Notes: generated by a model from the letters alone, not told the origin. DNA of 35,343 nt from Chitinophagaceae bacterium (GCA_021323155.1 JAJTCI010000010.1:1-35343); one strand, 5' to 3'. Positions 1-10,034 are shown, numbered from the stretch's first letter. Numbers and translations are program-made.

Positions 1-9
1 GTGATGTAC

Positions 10-2058
10 TTATTGCGGTTTTTTTGCCACCATGGTCAGAATGGTCGCTACACCGGTTAGTTCATCGGTCTCATCCAGCATTTCCACCATCCACTTAACA
101 ATGCCTTTCTCGATATCATCCTCTTCCTTCTTTTCCTGCGAGGTCTTTTCCTTGCAGGTAAAACGTATATATATCTCGGCGCCGGGGTAAACCGGTTTTG
201 TAAAACGCAATTCATCGATGCCGTAGTTCAGCAATACCGGGTTTTTTTCGTAGCTGTCCACAAATAACCCGGCGGCCGCGCTCATGATAAAATAACCATG
301 TGCCACCTGCCGTTCGAACATAGTACCCTTGAAATCAGTTTCTTTGATGTGCGCGTAAAAATGATCTCCACTCAGCTCGGCAAAGCGATCGATGTCTTCC
401 GACGTGATCAGTCTTTTCTCCGTGACCAACTGGTCACCCACCTGCAGTTCTTCAAAATACTTCTTGAACGGATGCTTGCCCGGGTCTTTGCCCTTTGCAT
501 TCTGCTGGTACACATTGCTGATCTCGGTAATGGTGGTGGGTGACCCCTGTATCGCTACCCGTTGCATATAATGCTTTACACCGCGGATGCCGCCCATCTC
601 TTCACCACCACCTGCCCTTCCCGGACCGCCATGCACCAGTAAGGGTAAAGGAGATCCATGCCCGGTGCTTTCTTTCGCGCACTCGTTATTCAGGACCAGT
701 ATCCTTCCATGAAAAGCCGCGGCGCCCAAGACGTATTGTTTCGCGATCTTATTATCCGCTGTCACGATAGAAGACACCAGTGAACCTTTGCCCAGCCTTG
801 ATAAGGCGATCGCTTCATCAATAGATGAATAAGGCATCAGCGTAGACACTGGTCCAAACGCTTCCACCTCGTGCGACTCCATACCCGTAAACGGCTTTTC
901 GTTGAGCAATAACAAAGGACTCATGAAGGCGCCCTTTTCTCCATCCGCGTCAATCACTTCCACGCTGTCGAGGCTACCATATATGATCTGTGACGAGGCC
1001 AGTAATTTCTGCACCTGTTGTTTTACTTCATCCCGCTGGCTCAAGCCGGCAAGGCTGCCCATCCGCACTTTCTCATTCGCCGGGTTACCGATGGCAGTCT
1101 GCGCGAGCGCTTTGCCCAAAGCGATATGCACATCTTCGATCCTGTCCTGCGGCACGAATATCCGCCGGATCGCCGTACACTTCTGCCCGGCCTTTACGGT
1201 CATCTCTTTTTTTACTTCCCTGATGAATATATCCCATTCCGGTACACCTGGCTTTACATCCGATCCAAGCACAATGCAATTGAGCGAATCCGCTTCCATA
1301 TTAAAGGTCACATTCTGCTCCAGTATATTCCGCTGGCTTTTAAGCATCAGCCCGGTAGTGGCAGATCCGGTGAATGTGATCACATCCTGTGACAGCACAT
1401 GGTCGAGCATGTCGCCCGCGGAACCACAAACCAATTGCAAAGCGCCATTCGGTAAAATGCCGGAGGCAGCGATCTCTTTTACCACGGCTTCAGTTAAGAA
1501 CGAGGTGATAGTAGCAGGCTTCACCACTGCAGGGACACCTGCCAGCAGGTTCACCGCAATCTTTTCTAGCATCCCCCAGACCGGGAAATTAAAAGCGTTT
1601 ATGTGAACGGCGATTCCTTCCTTCGGCACCAACAGGTGATGACCCATGAACGTTCCGCCTTTTCCCAACTGGTGACCTTCCCCATCAAGACAAAAGGATT
1701 CATCCGGGAACTTCCGGCGGAGCGAGGCATAAGAGAACAGGTTTCCAATCCCGCCTTCTATATCGATCCAGCTATCGATCTTTGTCGCACCGGTAAGGTA
1801 ACTGATGCTATAAAACTTGTCTAAATGCTTCCTCAGGTGGAGCGCCACTGCCTTAAGCATCAGTCCGCGTTCCTGGAAAGTTAATTTGCGTAACGCGGGG
1901 CCGCCTATGACCCTTCCATAGTCCAATACCGAAGCGAAATCCAGTCCTTTTGTACTCGCATGGGCCACCACCTCACCGCTAACGGCATTGTATAAAGGTT
2001 GTCCCGCGCCGTCTCCCGTAACCCAGCTACCAGTTATATAGTTCTCCAGTTTTTGCAT
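10..2058 (-). CDS. paaZ: PaaZ-type bifunctional aldehyde dehydrogenase / MaoC-like hydratase
   Basis: A 682-residue fusion that in the PaaZ family opens the oxepin-CoA ring (hydratase) and oxidises the resulting semialdehyde (dehydrogenase) in aerobic phenylacetate catabolism in the cytoplasm. Residues ~1-520 are an aldehyde dehydrogenase: the general base Glu lies in NMEADSLNC (E255) and the nucleophile Cys in GQKCTAIRR (C294). Residues ~530-682 are a MaoC/hot-dog hydratase with the SGDHFYAH motif (D565, H570). Both catalytic sets are present and the length is normal for the family, so the enzyme looks intact. The ATG start follows a TAnnTTTG box by about 20 nt. No other paa gene is visible in the window; neighbours may lie beyond the left edge. 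The function is assigned by family knowledge. Confidence 0.93.
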   Translation of the reverse strand: MQKLENYITGSWVTGDGAGQPLYNAVSGEVVAHASTKGLDFASVLDYGRVIGGPALRKLTFQERGLMLKAVALHLRKHLDKFYSISYLTGATKIDSWIDIEGGIGNLFSYASLRRKFPDESFCLDGEGHQLGKGGTFMGHHLLVPKEGIAVHINAFNFPVWGMLEKIAVNLLAGVPAVVKPATITSFLTEAVVKEIAASGILPNGALQLVCGSAGDMLDHVLSQDVITFTGSATTGLMLKSQRNILEQNVTFNMEADSLNCIVLGSDVKPGVPEWDIFIREVKKEMTVKAGQKCTAIRRIFVPQDRIEDVHIALGKALAQTAIGNPANEKVRMGSLAGLSQRDEVKQQVQKLLASSQIIYGSLDSVEVIDADGEKGAFMSPLLLLNEKPFTGMESHEVEAFGPVSTLMPYSSIDEAIALSRLGKGSLVSSIVTADNKIAKQYVLGAAAFHGRILVLNNECAKESTGHGSPLPLLVHGGPGRAGGGEEMGGIRGVKHYMQRVAIQGSPTTITEISNVYQQNAKGKDPGKHPFKKYFEELQVGDQLVTEKRLITSEDIDRFAELSGDHFYAHIKETDFKGTMFERQVAHGYFIMSAAAGLFVDSYEKNPVLLNYGIDELRFTKPVYPGAEIYIRFTCKEKTSQEKKEEDDIEKGIVKWMVEMLDETDELTGVATILTMVAKKPQ

Positions 2059-2077
2059 ATCAATCGTTTGAACCGGG

Positions 2078-2085
2078 CAAAGCTA
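2078..2085 (-). promoter_or_regulatory. Putative -7 box for paaZ
   Basis: On the minus strand the sequence reads TAGCTTTG, an exact match to the Bacteroidota -7 consensus TAnnTTTG, about 20 nt upstream of the paaZ ATG. A TTTG lies 15 nt upstream, closer than the usual -33 spacing, so only the -7 part is convincing. Confidence 0.42.
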
Positions 2086-2178
2086 ATAATTGCACCATAA
2101 CAAAATCAGCATTTTATAGCGGCTAGCATGCAATTTGCACAGCTGTGACCGGGAAGCGATTCCCCATGAATAAGTATT

Positions 2179-2676
2179 ATGGCAAAAAAGAACAAACGAC
2201 TGAACCGATTCTTTGATAAGTTTTCTACGCGGGTCACCAAGATCACCGGGAGCCTCTGGGCTTTTATCGTGGCTGTGGTCCTGATCCTCGTTTGGGCATT
2301 AACCGGCCCTTTGTTCGGATTTTCTGACACCTGGCAACTGGTGATAAACACCGGTACTACCATCGTCACGTTCTTAATGGTGTTCATCATCCAGCAGACG
2401 CAGAACAAGGACACTACGGCAATTCACCTCAAGTTGAATGAACTCATCGCTTCCAATAAAATGGCCAGCAACCGGCTTGTAGACGCGGAAGACCTGACCG
2501 ATGAAGAACTGCAGGTGCTCAAGAAATTCTATGTCCGTCTTGGTAACCTCGCTGAAGAAGAGGGTGATATTCACGCCACCCATACTATTGAAGAGGCTGA
2601 AGACCTCCAGGAAGAAAAATCCCGGACAAGAAGCAAGACAAAGCAGAAGGCGGGTTCTACTGCAAAAAAACGGTAA
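2179..2676 (+). CDS. Low-affinity iron permease family small membrane protein
   Basis: A 165-residue protein with two hydrophobic segments (about residues 23-46 and 52-72), followed by the conserved stretch IIQQTQNKDTTAIHLKLNEL typical of the low-affinity iron permease family (Fet4-like, Pfam PF04120 from memory). The C-terminal ~60 residues are highly charged and end in a Lys/Arg-rich tail. Bacterial members are about this short and contain only this two-helix unit, so iron transport is a family label rather than a demonstrated activity. It is divergent from paaZ across a 120-bp gap and appears monocistronic. The start is the ATG that gives MAKKNKRLNR, a typical basic cytoplasmic N-terminus. 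Confidence 0.8.
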   Translation: MAKKNKRLNRFFDKFSTRVTKITGSLWAFIVAVVLILVWALTGPLFGFSDTWQLVINTGTTIVTFLMVFIIQQTQNKDTTAIHLKLNELIASNKMASNRLVDAEDLTDEELQVLKKFYVRLGNLAEEEGDIHATHTIEEAEDLQEEKSRTRSKTKQKAGSTAKKR

Positions 2677-2802
2677 TCACCTGTCCCGCACATCTTTTTT
2701 GAAACGACCGTTTTACCCCATCCCATATTCACCCATTTATCCATCTCTAAATCGGTGGTATCCAAATGTGGTTATCTTTAGGCCCGTTTAAATTCTAATT
2801 TC

Positions 2803-2810
2803 AAGGAGAG
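2803..2810 (+). promoter_or_regulatory. Ribosome binding site of the efflux operon
   Basis: AAGGAGAG lies 5 nt before the adaptor ATG. It is a strong Shine-Dalgarno match, notable because most genes in this window lack one, and it fixes the start at 2816. A weaker -7-like TATCTTTA occurs at 2773-2780. Confidence 0.6.
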
Positions 2811-2815
2811 ACTGA

Positions 2816-3865
2816 ATGCAACAGCTTTTTCGGCTTTTAATGATTGTATTATTGGCCGCTTCATGTGGGGACGGCGACAAAAAAAAGGTGACCGTTACGA
2901 CTACCCAGCAACAGCCACCGGTGATGGTGGATGTGATCCTTGCTGGCTACCAGCCGCTCTCGAACACAATAGAAGCAAATGGTACCGTGGTGGCCAACGA
3001 GACAACAGAGCTGAGGCCTGAAGTCAGCGGACGGCTTACTTACCTTAATATACCCGAAGGCCGCGCGGTAGGAAAAGGAACCGTGCTTGCCCGGATCAAC
3101 GATGCCGACCTCCAGGCGCAACTGAGGAAGCTTCGTTCACAGTTGGTGCTTGCACAGAAAACAGAAGAGCGCTTCCGGAAACTGCTGGAAGTGGAAGGCA
3201 TCAACAGGGCGGATTATGACGTCGCGCTGAACCAGGTGAATACTTTAAAAGCCGACATAAACGTGGTTCAGGCTGATATCAGCCGGACCGTGGTGCGGGC
3301 GCCTTTCAGTGGTACTATCGGCCTTCGAAACGTGAGTCCCGGCGCTTACGTAACCCCGCAAACTGTATTGGCAACCATTCAACAAGTGAACCGCTCCAAG
3401 ATAGATTTCACCCTACCCGAAATATACGCGGGTGTTGTAACAAAAGGCCGAACCGTCGTGGTAGAGGTCAGCCCGACCGAAAAACGCAGGGCGACGATCC
3501 TGGCAGTTGAGCCGCAGGCAAGCACTGCTACGAGAAATCTTACTGTGCGCGCGATCATTGACAATGGCGTGCTAAATCCCGGAACTTTTGTAAAAGTGTT
3601 GATCGAGGCGGGATCGAAAGCGCAAACGATCATGGTGCCAAGCAGCGCCATTATACCGGACGCGAAGTCAAAGAAAGTGATCGTCGCAAAGAACGGTAAA
3701 GGCATTATGACCACTGTTGAAACAGGCCTGCGGACCGCTTCCGGGGTGGAGATCACAAGCGGGTTGAACATCGGCGATTCAGTGGTGGTGACGGGTGTTT
3801 TATATGTAAGGCCTGCTTCAGTAGTTAAGGTGCGAAGCGTAAAGAAACTGGAAGAGATTTTATAG
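2816..3865 (+). CDS. RND efflux periplasmic adaptor (membrane fusion) lipoprotein
   Basis: A 349-residue HlyD/AcrA-family adaptor that would link the inner-membrane RND pump to the outer-membrane TolC channel. The N-terminus is a lipoprotein signal ending in LLAASC, with the lipidated Cys at residue 17. It is followed by the first half of a barrel-sandwich (lipoyl) domain (ANGTVVANETTELRPEVSG), a helical hairpin around residues 100-150 (LRSQLVLAQKTEERFRKLL), the second half of the lipoyl domain (VVRAPFSGTIGLRNVSPGAY), a beta-barrel and a membrane-proximal domain. It is the first gene of a three-gene operon: the pump gene begins 47 bp downstream. The gene itself is intact. Substrates cannot be predicted. 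Confidence 0.93.
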   Translation: MQQLFRLLMIVLLAASCGDGDKKKVTVTTTQQQPPVMVDVILAGYQPLSNTIEANGTVVANETTELRPEVSGRLTYLNIPEGRAVGKGTVLARINDADLQAQLRKLRSQLVLAQKTEERFRKLLEVEGINRADYDVALNQVNTLKADINVVQADISRTVVRAPFSGTIGLRNVSPGAYVTPQTVLATIQQVNRSKIDFTLPEIYAGVVTKGRTVVVEVSPTEKRRATILAVEPQASTATRNLTVRAIIDNGVLNPGTFVKVLIEAGSKAQTIMVPSSAIIPDAKSKKVIVAKNGKGIMTTVETGLRTASGVEITSGLNIGDSVVVTGVLYVRPASVVKVRSVKKLEEIL

Positions 3866-3912
3866 TGGGGAATAAAAGAAAGACACACAGCACAGTGTCG
3901 GGAGAATAAGCG

Positions 3913-6900
3913 ATGAACATTTCAGAATTATCACTGCGGCGACCGGTTCTCGCGGTTGTCATGAATATACTCATCCTGCTCTTTGGTGCAGTGGGATACA
4001 CCCATTGATCCGCCGATCGTGAATGTGCGGACGACTTACACGGGTGCGAATTCAGACATCATCGAAACGCAGATCACAGAACCACTGGAGAAAGCGATCA
4101 ACGGTATCCCTGGTATCCGCACCATTTCATCTTCCAGCTCACAAAGCTCCAGCAACATCACCGTTGAATTTGAACTCAGCGCCGACCTTGAAGCTGCCGC
4201 GAACGACGTGCGGGACAAGGTGAGCCAGGCGCAGCGAAGCCTGCCGCAGGATATTGACGCGCCACCGGTGGTGAGCAAGGCCGATGCGAATAGCGACTTT
4301 ATCATATTGCTGGCCGCGCAGAGTCCCAGCAAAGGGTTGATGGAACTAAGCGACTATGCGGAGAATGTGCTGATGGAGCGATTCCAGACGATCTCACAGG
4401 TGAGCGCGGTGAACATCTTTGGCCAGAAGCGCCCTTCGATGCGTATCTGGATGGATCCCGACAAACTCAACTCTTACAATATTTCTTTCCGTGATGTACG
4501 GACGACGCTGGACCGCGAGAACGTAGAGATACCATCAGGAAAGATCTATGGTGAGAGTACCGAGCTCACGATACGTACGCTGGGAAGGCTTACTACCGAA
4601 GAAGATTTCCGGACACTCATCCTGCGGGAAGACTCGGCCGGCATCATCCGGCTGGGCGATGTGGCAAAAGTAGAGGTGGGCCCGGAAAATGAAGAGTTCA
4701 GCTGGAAGCTGAACGGGTTGAACGCGGTTGGTCTTGCCATCATTCCACAACCGGGCGCGAACTATATCGAGATATCAGACGAGTTCAATAAGCGATTAGA
4801 GGAGCTGAAGCGTTCGGAAAAGAGTGATATTGATCTTACGGTATTGATCGACACCACTAAAAATGTAAGACGGTCCATCAAGGAGGTGGAGGAAACTTTG
4901 CTGATTTCTTTCAGTCTGGTAGTACTCGTGATCCTTTTCTTCTTCCGGAACTTCCTGATCGCCATCCGCCCGTTGATAGATATCCCGATTTCCCTGGTAG
5001 CCACCTTCTTCATAATGTACATCGCGGGTTTCTCCATCAACGTGCTCACATTGCTGGGCATCGTATTGGCGACCGGGTTGGTGGTGGATGACGGGATCGT
5101 GGTGACCGAAAATATTTTCCGTAAAATGGAGCAAGGCTTTCCGATCAGAAAGGCGGCATTGGAAGGCAGTAAGGAAATCTTCTTTGCCGTTATTTCCACA
5201 TCCATTACGCTGGCCATCGTTTTCTTACCGGTAATATTCCTTGAAGGATTCGTAGGAAGTTTATTCCGGGAGTTCGGTATCGTGGTGGCGGGAGCGGTAC
5301 TGGTGTCGGCCTTCGTCTCACTCACCATCACGCCGGTATTGAACGTGGTGCTCACCCGGAACAACCGGTCCGGACATGGTAAATTTTATGAGAAAACGGA
5401 GTTCATTTTCCGTGGGATGGAGAACGGCTACATGCGCATGCTCAAAGGATTCCTCCGCGTGCGGTGGATGGCCTGGGTGATCGTATTGGTCTGTGCGGGG
5501 GTCATTTATTTTATCGGTAAGGATATGCCAAGCGAACTTGCCCCGATGGAAGATAAAAGCAGTGTCCGGTTCCAGCTCTCCGGCCCTGAAGGCGCGAGCT
5601 ATGGTTATATGACAACTGTAGGGGAAAGGCTGGTGAATTTCCTTTACGATTCAGTGCCCGAACGCACGTTCACGTTCGGCGCCATCCCCGGTTTTGGATC
5701 GGGTGGTTTGAACAGCGGTACCGCGCGACTGGGTTTAAGTGCGCCCAATGAAAGAAATCGTAGCCAGAGTGATATCGTCAAAGATCTCAACAGGAAATTA
5801 TCCAGGTTCAACGAACTGCGGATATTCGCTGTTGAAGAGCAAACCATCTCTGTCGGGTTGGGATCCAGAGGCGCCTTGCCGGTACAATTCATTTTACAGA
5901 ACCTGGACTTTGAAAAAATAAAAGCGGTCGTTCCTAAGTTCCTGGAGGAAGCGCGAAAGAACCCAACGTTTGGAAACGTAGATGTGAACCTGAAGTTCAA
6001 TAAGCCCGAATTGGAGCTGACCATCGACCGTATGCGCGCAAAGGACCTCGGCTTATCCATATCAGATGTCGCGGAGGTGGTGCAGAGCGCGTTCAGTGGC
6101 CGGCGCGTTGGTTACTATACCACCAACGGCCGTCAATACCAGGTGATCTCACAGGTGGAATTGGAAAACCGTGAAACGCCCTCCGACATATCGCGGTTGT
6201 ATGTACGCAATAACCGGAATGAGAATATACCATTAAGCGCCGTGGTGAAGATCGAAGAATCTTCCAACCCGCCAACGCTTTACCATTACAATCGCTTCCG
6301 GTCGGCAACTATTACCGCCTCGCTCGCCGAAGGCAAGACCATCGGCGATGGGGTGGAAGCAATGCGATCGATCGCGAACGGCTTGCTTGACGAGAGTTTC
6401 CAGACATCGCTCGGTGGACCTTCGAGGGATTACGCGGAAAGCTCTTCCAATACAATGTTCGCTTTATTTCTCGCCCTTGGGTTGATCTACCTGGTACTCG
6501 CCGCCCAGTTCGAAAGTTTCCTGGACCCGATCACCATCATGTTCACGATTTTATTTGCGCTGGCGGGCGCGCTGCTCACGCTCTGGATATTCGGTCAAAC
6601 ACTTAATATCTTCTCACAGATCGGGATGATCATGCTAGTCGGGCTGGCGACCAAGAACGGTATCCTCATCGTGGAATTCGCCAATAAGAAAAGAGAGAAT
6701 GGCTTATCGAGATATGACGCGGTACTCGAAGCTTCGGCGCAACGGATGCGGCCGATCCTGATGACCAGTCTTGCAACCGCACTTGGAGCTTTGCCTATCG
6801 CAATGAGCATCGGTGCCGCGGCGACCAGCCGGATCCCGCTGGGTATCGTGATCGTTGGTGGCGTGATACTATCGATGCTGCTCACCTTGTTCGCCATCCC

Positions 6901-6961
6901 GGCCATTTATACATACATTTCAGGTAAACGAAAAGTAAAGACCACCGAGATCACAGAGTAA
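3913..6961 (+). pseudogene. RND multidrug efflux permease, frame broken near the 5' end
   Basis: The expected start (ATG at 3913) encodes MNISELSLRRPVLAVVMN, the canonical N-terminus of Bacteroidota AcrB-like pumps, but the frame hits TGA at 4006-4008 after 31 codons. The rest continues in another frame from IDPPIVNVRTTY at ~4007 to the stop at 6961 (~985 residues). Family members read approximately GYTFLGVREYPAIDPP here; only GYT and IDPP remain, so about nine residues (a ~26-nt deletion) are missing at the end of TM1. The remainder is normal: the proton-relay Asp pair in VVDDGIVVTEN (DNA ~5090), the relay Lys in ATKNGILIVEF (DNA ~6654), and the usual membrane segments. A TTG at 3983 could initiate the long frame but would omit TM1. 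This is either a true pseudogene or an assembly defect. Confidence 0.85.
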
Positions 6962-6974
6962 AGAAATACGCCAG

Positions 6975-8267
6975 ATGAGAAGATGCCTCGTGATATTAGT
7001 CTTGATGATCGCCGCACCCGGCTTCGGGCAGCGGGTGCTTACGCTTCGTGAAGCGATCGATTCCGCTTTGAAAAATAATCTTGACATAGCGATCGCCCGA
7101 ACCGATGTGGAAGCTACCGTGGTCAATAACCATATCAGCGTGGCCGGTGGGATCCCTTCTGTAACGGGAACGATCAATAGCCAGGAACAGGTGACCGCTG
7201 TAAATCAAAAATTAAACTCCGGCCAGGAGATCAATCGCAGCAGCGCGGCCTCGAACAGTACACAGGTGGGTATTACCGCGAGCATGCTGGTATTTAACGG
7301 GTGGAGGGTAGTCGCCACCAAAAAACGCCTGGAAGAATTGCAGAAGTTGAGCGAAGCACAACTGGCGGCGCAGATACTGAACGTGGTGGCAAACGTGATG
7401 CTGAGCTATTATGACGTAGTCCGCCAGGGAGATTACCTTAATACGCTCGACTTCTCGCTGACCCTTGCAAAAAAACGCCTGGAGATATTCAATATCAGGA
7501 AGGAAGTAGGCCTCGCCAATAATGCGGACATCTTCCAGGCACAGATCGACGTGAATACCATACTCCAGAACATCGCTTCGCAACAATTGGTATTGAGCCA
7601 GGCGAAGATCGACCTGATGGACCTGATGGATACAAACGATTCGTCCTTCCGTGTAAGTGACACTATTATTGTTGATGAAACAATTTCACTGCAGCCGGTG
7701 CTGGAAGTGTTGCAGCGTAACCCCGAGGTGCTGGTAGCTGAACAGCAGGTCCTCGTGAACGAACAGTTGGCAAAAGAAACGAGGGCCCAACGTTACCCGG
7801 CCGTTCGCGTAAACGGGGGTTATAACTTCAACCGGAACCAGAACGCTGCCGGCCTCACTTTGCTGAACCAGAGTTATGGCCCTTTTATCGGGTTGAATGT
7901 ACAGGTGCCGATATTCAACGGTGGCGCAACGAGGCGGCAGGTGAAAGTGGCGGAGATCAATACCACTATCGCGCGGCTACAGAAGGAAAATGTTTTGTCT
8001 TCACTGCAGTCCGCCGCGCTGCGTGCATTTGAATCTTACCGGAATACGCTCATCCAGCTGCAGCACGAAAAGGAGAATTACGAGTTATCGAGGAAGCTCG
8101 TCGACCTTACATTGCAACGCTTTTCCCTCAGCGTCGCTACGATCATTGAAGTAAGAGAAGCGCAACGCAGCTTCGAAGAGACCGGTTTCCGGCTGGTAAA
8201 CCTTGCGTATGCGGCCAAAGTCGCCGAGATCGAACTGAAAAGACTCTCGGGCAACTTGCCGCTTTGA
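6975..8267 (+). CDS. TolC-family outer-membrane efflux channel
   Basis: A 430-residue outer-membrane efflux protein. An export signal (residues 1-19, ending APGFGQ) is followed by the opening motif LTLREAIDSALKNNLDI characteristic of the family, then two long coiled-coil helical repeats (about residues 20-220 and 225-430) that would form the trans-periplasmic tunnel. The second repeat carries the strand motif GPFIGLNVQVPIFNGGATRRQ. It starts 13 bp after the pump gene's stop, so it is cotranscribed with the adaptor and the broken pump. The gene is intact and of usual length. Without a functional pump in this operon it would have to serve another RND system or be idle. Confidence 0.92.
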   Translation: MRRCLVILVLMIAAPGFGQRVLTLREAIDSALKNNLDIAIARTDVEATVVNNHISVAGGIPSVTGTINSQEQVTAVNQKLNSGQEINRSSAASNSTQVGITASMLVFNGWRVVATKKRLEELQKLSEAQLAAQILNVVANVMLSYYDVVRQGDYLNTLDFSLTLAKKRLEIFNIRKEVGLANNADIFQAQIDVNTILQNIASQQLVLSQAKIDLMDLMDTNDSSFRVSDTIIVDETISLQPVLEVLQRNPEVLVAEQQVLVNEQLAKETRAQRYPAVRVNGGYNFNRNQNAAGLTLLNQSYGPFIGLNVQVPIFNGGATRRQVKVAEINTTIARLQKENVLSSLQSAALRAFESYRNTLIQLQHEKENYELSRKLVDLTLQRFSLSVATIIEVREAQRSFEETGFRLVNLAYAAKVAEIELKRLSGNLPL

Positions 8268-8525
8268 TCCTTTCAGCACCTTTTAAGCGTTTTTCAAATC
8301 CGCTTTAAGTAAGTTCTCCTTATACAAGCGTAGTTTTGTGTTGTAATCGAAGCTATCAAGGCCATATAAGCTGCTTAAGTAGAAAAGTTCCTTTTTATCC
8401 TGATACCCGCTTTACTGTTTTTGCTGCGATAAGATAGCCGGTTACAAGGTCTTAATAGAAAACCCCCATTTCCCCCCAATCCTGTTTACGCCTTAGACCC
8501 TTTTAAAAAACACCTCCCCCGAAGT

Positions 8526-8533
8526 TATATTTG
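8526..8533 (+). promoter_or_regulatory. Putative -7 box for the aminotransferase gene
   Basis: TATATTTG is an exact match to TAnnTTTG, 17 nt before the GTG start, which implies a very short leader. No clear -33 TTTG is seen at the expected distance. The 283-bp gap between the TolC gene and this gene shows no other recognisable element. Confidence 0.42.
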
Positions 8534-8550
8534 CGGCTTAAATATTTGCC

Positions 8551-9702
8551 GTGATAAGTCTGCATTCAAAATTGCCTGACGTAGGCATTACCATCTTCAC
8601 TGTAATGAACCAGCTGGGCGCCCAGCATAACGCTGTCAATCTCGGGCAGGGATTTCCTGACTTCCCAATGAGCAGCCAACTGACCGATCTCGTGAATAAA
8701 GCGATGAGGGATGGGTTCAACCAATATACCCATATGAATGGCTTACCCTTGTTAAGGGAACGCATCGCGGCGAAAGTCCAGAAATTATACAGTACGTCTA
8801 TCGATCCTGAGACACAGGTCACCATAACGCCAGGAGGTACTTATGCTATCTATACAGCGCTTACCGCGGCATTGCAACCGGGAGACGAAGTGATCGTGTT
8901 CGAGCCTGCGTACGACAGCTATATCCCGAATATAGAAGTGAACGGCGCGAAAGCCGTGTTGATCTCGCTTGCATTCACGGACTATTCCATCCCATGGGAT
9001 GAAGTAAGGCAAAAGATCACGGCAAAGACCCGGATGATCATGGTCAACACGCCGCAGAACCCTACAGGAAGCGTACTAGGCGAAAACGATATTGAACAGT
9101 TGAGAGCGATCACGGCAGGGACCGGTATCATGATCTTAAGTGACGAAGTATATGAGCATCTCATTTTTGACGATATACCACATTATAGTATCCTCCGCTA
9201 CCCCGACCTGCTGGAAAGAAGTTTTGTTTGTTTCTCCTTTGGTAAAACATACCATTGCACCGGTTGGAAGCTGGGCTATTGTATTTCCTCCGCGGAACTC
9301 ATGAAGGAATTCAGGAAGGTGCATCAGTTCAATTGCTTCACCTGTATCACGCCATTCCAGGTAGCATTAGCGGAATACATGCAGGACGAGGAAGCGTATT
9401 TATCCCTGCCCAAATTCTACCAGAGGAAAAGAGACTTTTTTGCCAGTCTCATGAAGGCTACGCCTTTCAAGCCAATGGTGAGCCACGGTAGTTACTTTCA
9501 ATGTTATAGCTATTCTCATCTCTCCGAAGAGAGCGATAAGGACTTCGCCTTGCGCCTGATCAGGGATTATGGCATCGTTACCATCCCCGTTTCGGCTTTT
9601 TACAAGAATGGGAAGGATGACAAAGCGCTTCGGTTCTGCTTCGCGAAAAAGGAAGAGACTTTGGAAAAAGCAGTTGAAAAGCTCGTGAAATTCCCTTCTT
9701 GA
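8551..9702 (+). CDS. PLP-dependent methionine-type aminotransferase (class I/II)
   Basis: A 383-residue fold-type I aminotransferase resembling YbdL/KAT-III enzymes, which transfer amino groups from methionine and aromatic amino acids to 2-oxo acids. The N-terminus (LPDVGITIFTVMNQL, NLGQGFPDF) is the YbdL signature. Visible cofactor residues include NTPQNPTG (the Asn that contacts PLP), SDEVYEHL (the Asp that pairs with the pyridine nitrogen) and the Schiff-base Lys in SFGKTYHCTGWK (K232). A carboxylate-binding Arg lies near the C-terminus in ALRFCFAKKEE. The start is GTG at 8551; no ATG fits and the family N-terminus aligns directly with it. It is a single-gene unit followed by a strong terminator at 9833. 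Confidence 0.9.
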   Translation: MISLHSKLPDVGITIFTVMNQLGAQHNAVNLGQGFPDFPMSSQLTDLVNKAMRDGFNQYTHMNGLPLLRERIAAKVQKLYSTSIDPETQVTITPGGTYAIYTALTAALQPGDEVIVFEPAYDSYIPNIEVNGAKAVLISLAFTDYSIPWDEVRQKITAKTRMIMVNTPQNPTGSVLGENDIEQLRAITAGTGIMILSDEVYEHLIFDDIPHYSILRYPDLLERSFVCFSFGKTYHCTGWKLGYCISSAELMKEFRKVHQFNCFTCITPFQVALAEYMQDEEAYLSLPKFYQRKRDFFASLMKATPFKPMVSHGSYFQCYSYSHLSEESDKDFALRLIRDYGIVTIPVSAFYKNGKDDKALRFCFAKKEETLEKAVEKLVKFPS

Positions 9703-9832
9703 TGCTTAGATAAGTTAAACGGATGCCCCATTTGGGTGCGTGAGCGGGTACTTACAATGAAGCGGGCACTACCTCGTTTAAGATAACGGAATTAAGTAGT
9801 ACAATTTCTCATCCCTTGGTCCTGAAACTATC

Positions 9833-9865
9833 GGCGGAAGGTTCTCCTTCCGCCTTGTTGTTTTT
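9833..9865 (+). terminator. Rho-independent terminator after the aminotransferase
   Basis: A perfect 9-bp stem, GGCGGAAGG / CCTTCCGCC, with a TTCT loop, followed by TTGTTGTTTTT. It lies 130 bp after the aminotransferase stop. Confidence 0.85.
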
Positions 9866-9964
9866 ATAAGGCACCAGCGCCTGGTTTATCCCACCACTTC
9901 TTCTAAACCCTTCCTCTCCATCTGAGCTAATCAATCTTAACCGCATACTGATCGCGAACTATAG

Positions 9965-10034
9965 AGATAAAGCATAGATAAAGCATGGCTATAGGCAGGG
10001 TTTATCTATGCTTTAAGCATAGTTGACCTATGCT
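9965..10034. repeat. Short tandem and inverted repeat cluster (AGATAAAGCAT / AGCATAG family)
   Basis: AGATAAAGCAT occurs twice in perfect tandem (9965-9986). TAAAGCATAGATAAA (9968-9982) is perfectly inverted at 10001-10015, giving 15-bp arms around an 18-nt loop. Directly after it, AGCATAG (10016-10022) and CTATGCT (10028-10034) form a second 7-bp inverted repeat. It lies between a terminator and the PadR promoter. Its role is unknown: it could be a minisatellite, a REP-like element or a protein-binding array. Confidence 0.75.

Noticed and set aside
3985-4010. Programmed ribosomal frameshift in the RND gene
   Set aside because: No slippery heptamer is seen, and a shift would not restore the approximately nine missing family residues.
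3983-6961. Intact RND pump starting at TTG 3983
   Set aside because: This start would lack TM1, while a perfect family N-terminus exists just upstream in another frame.
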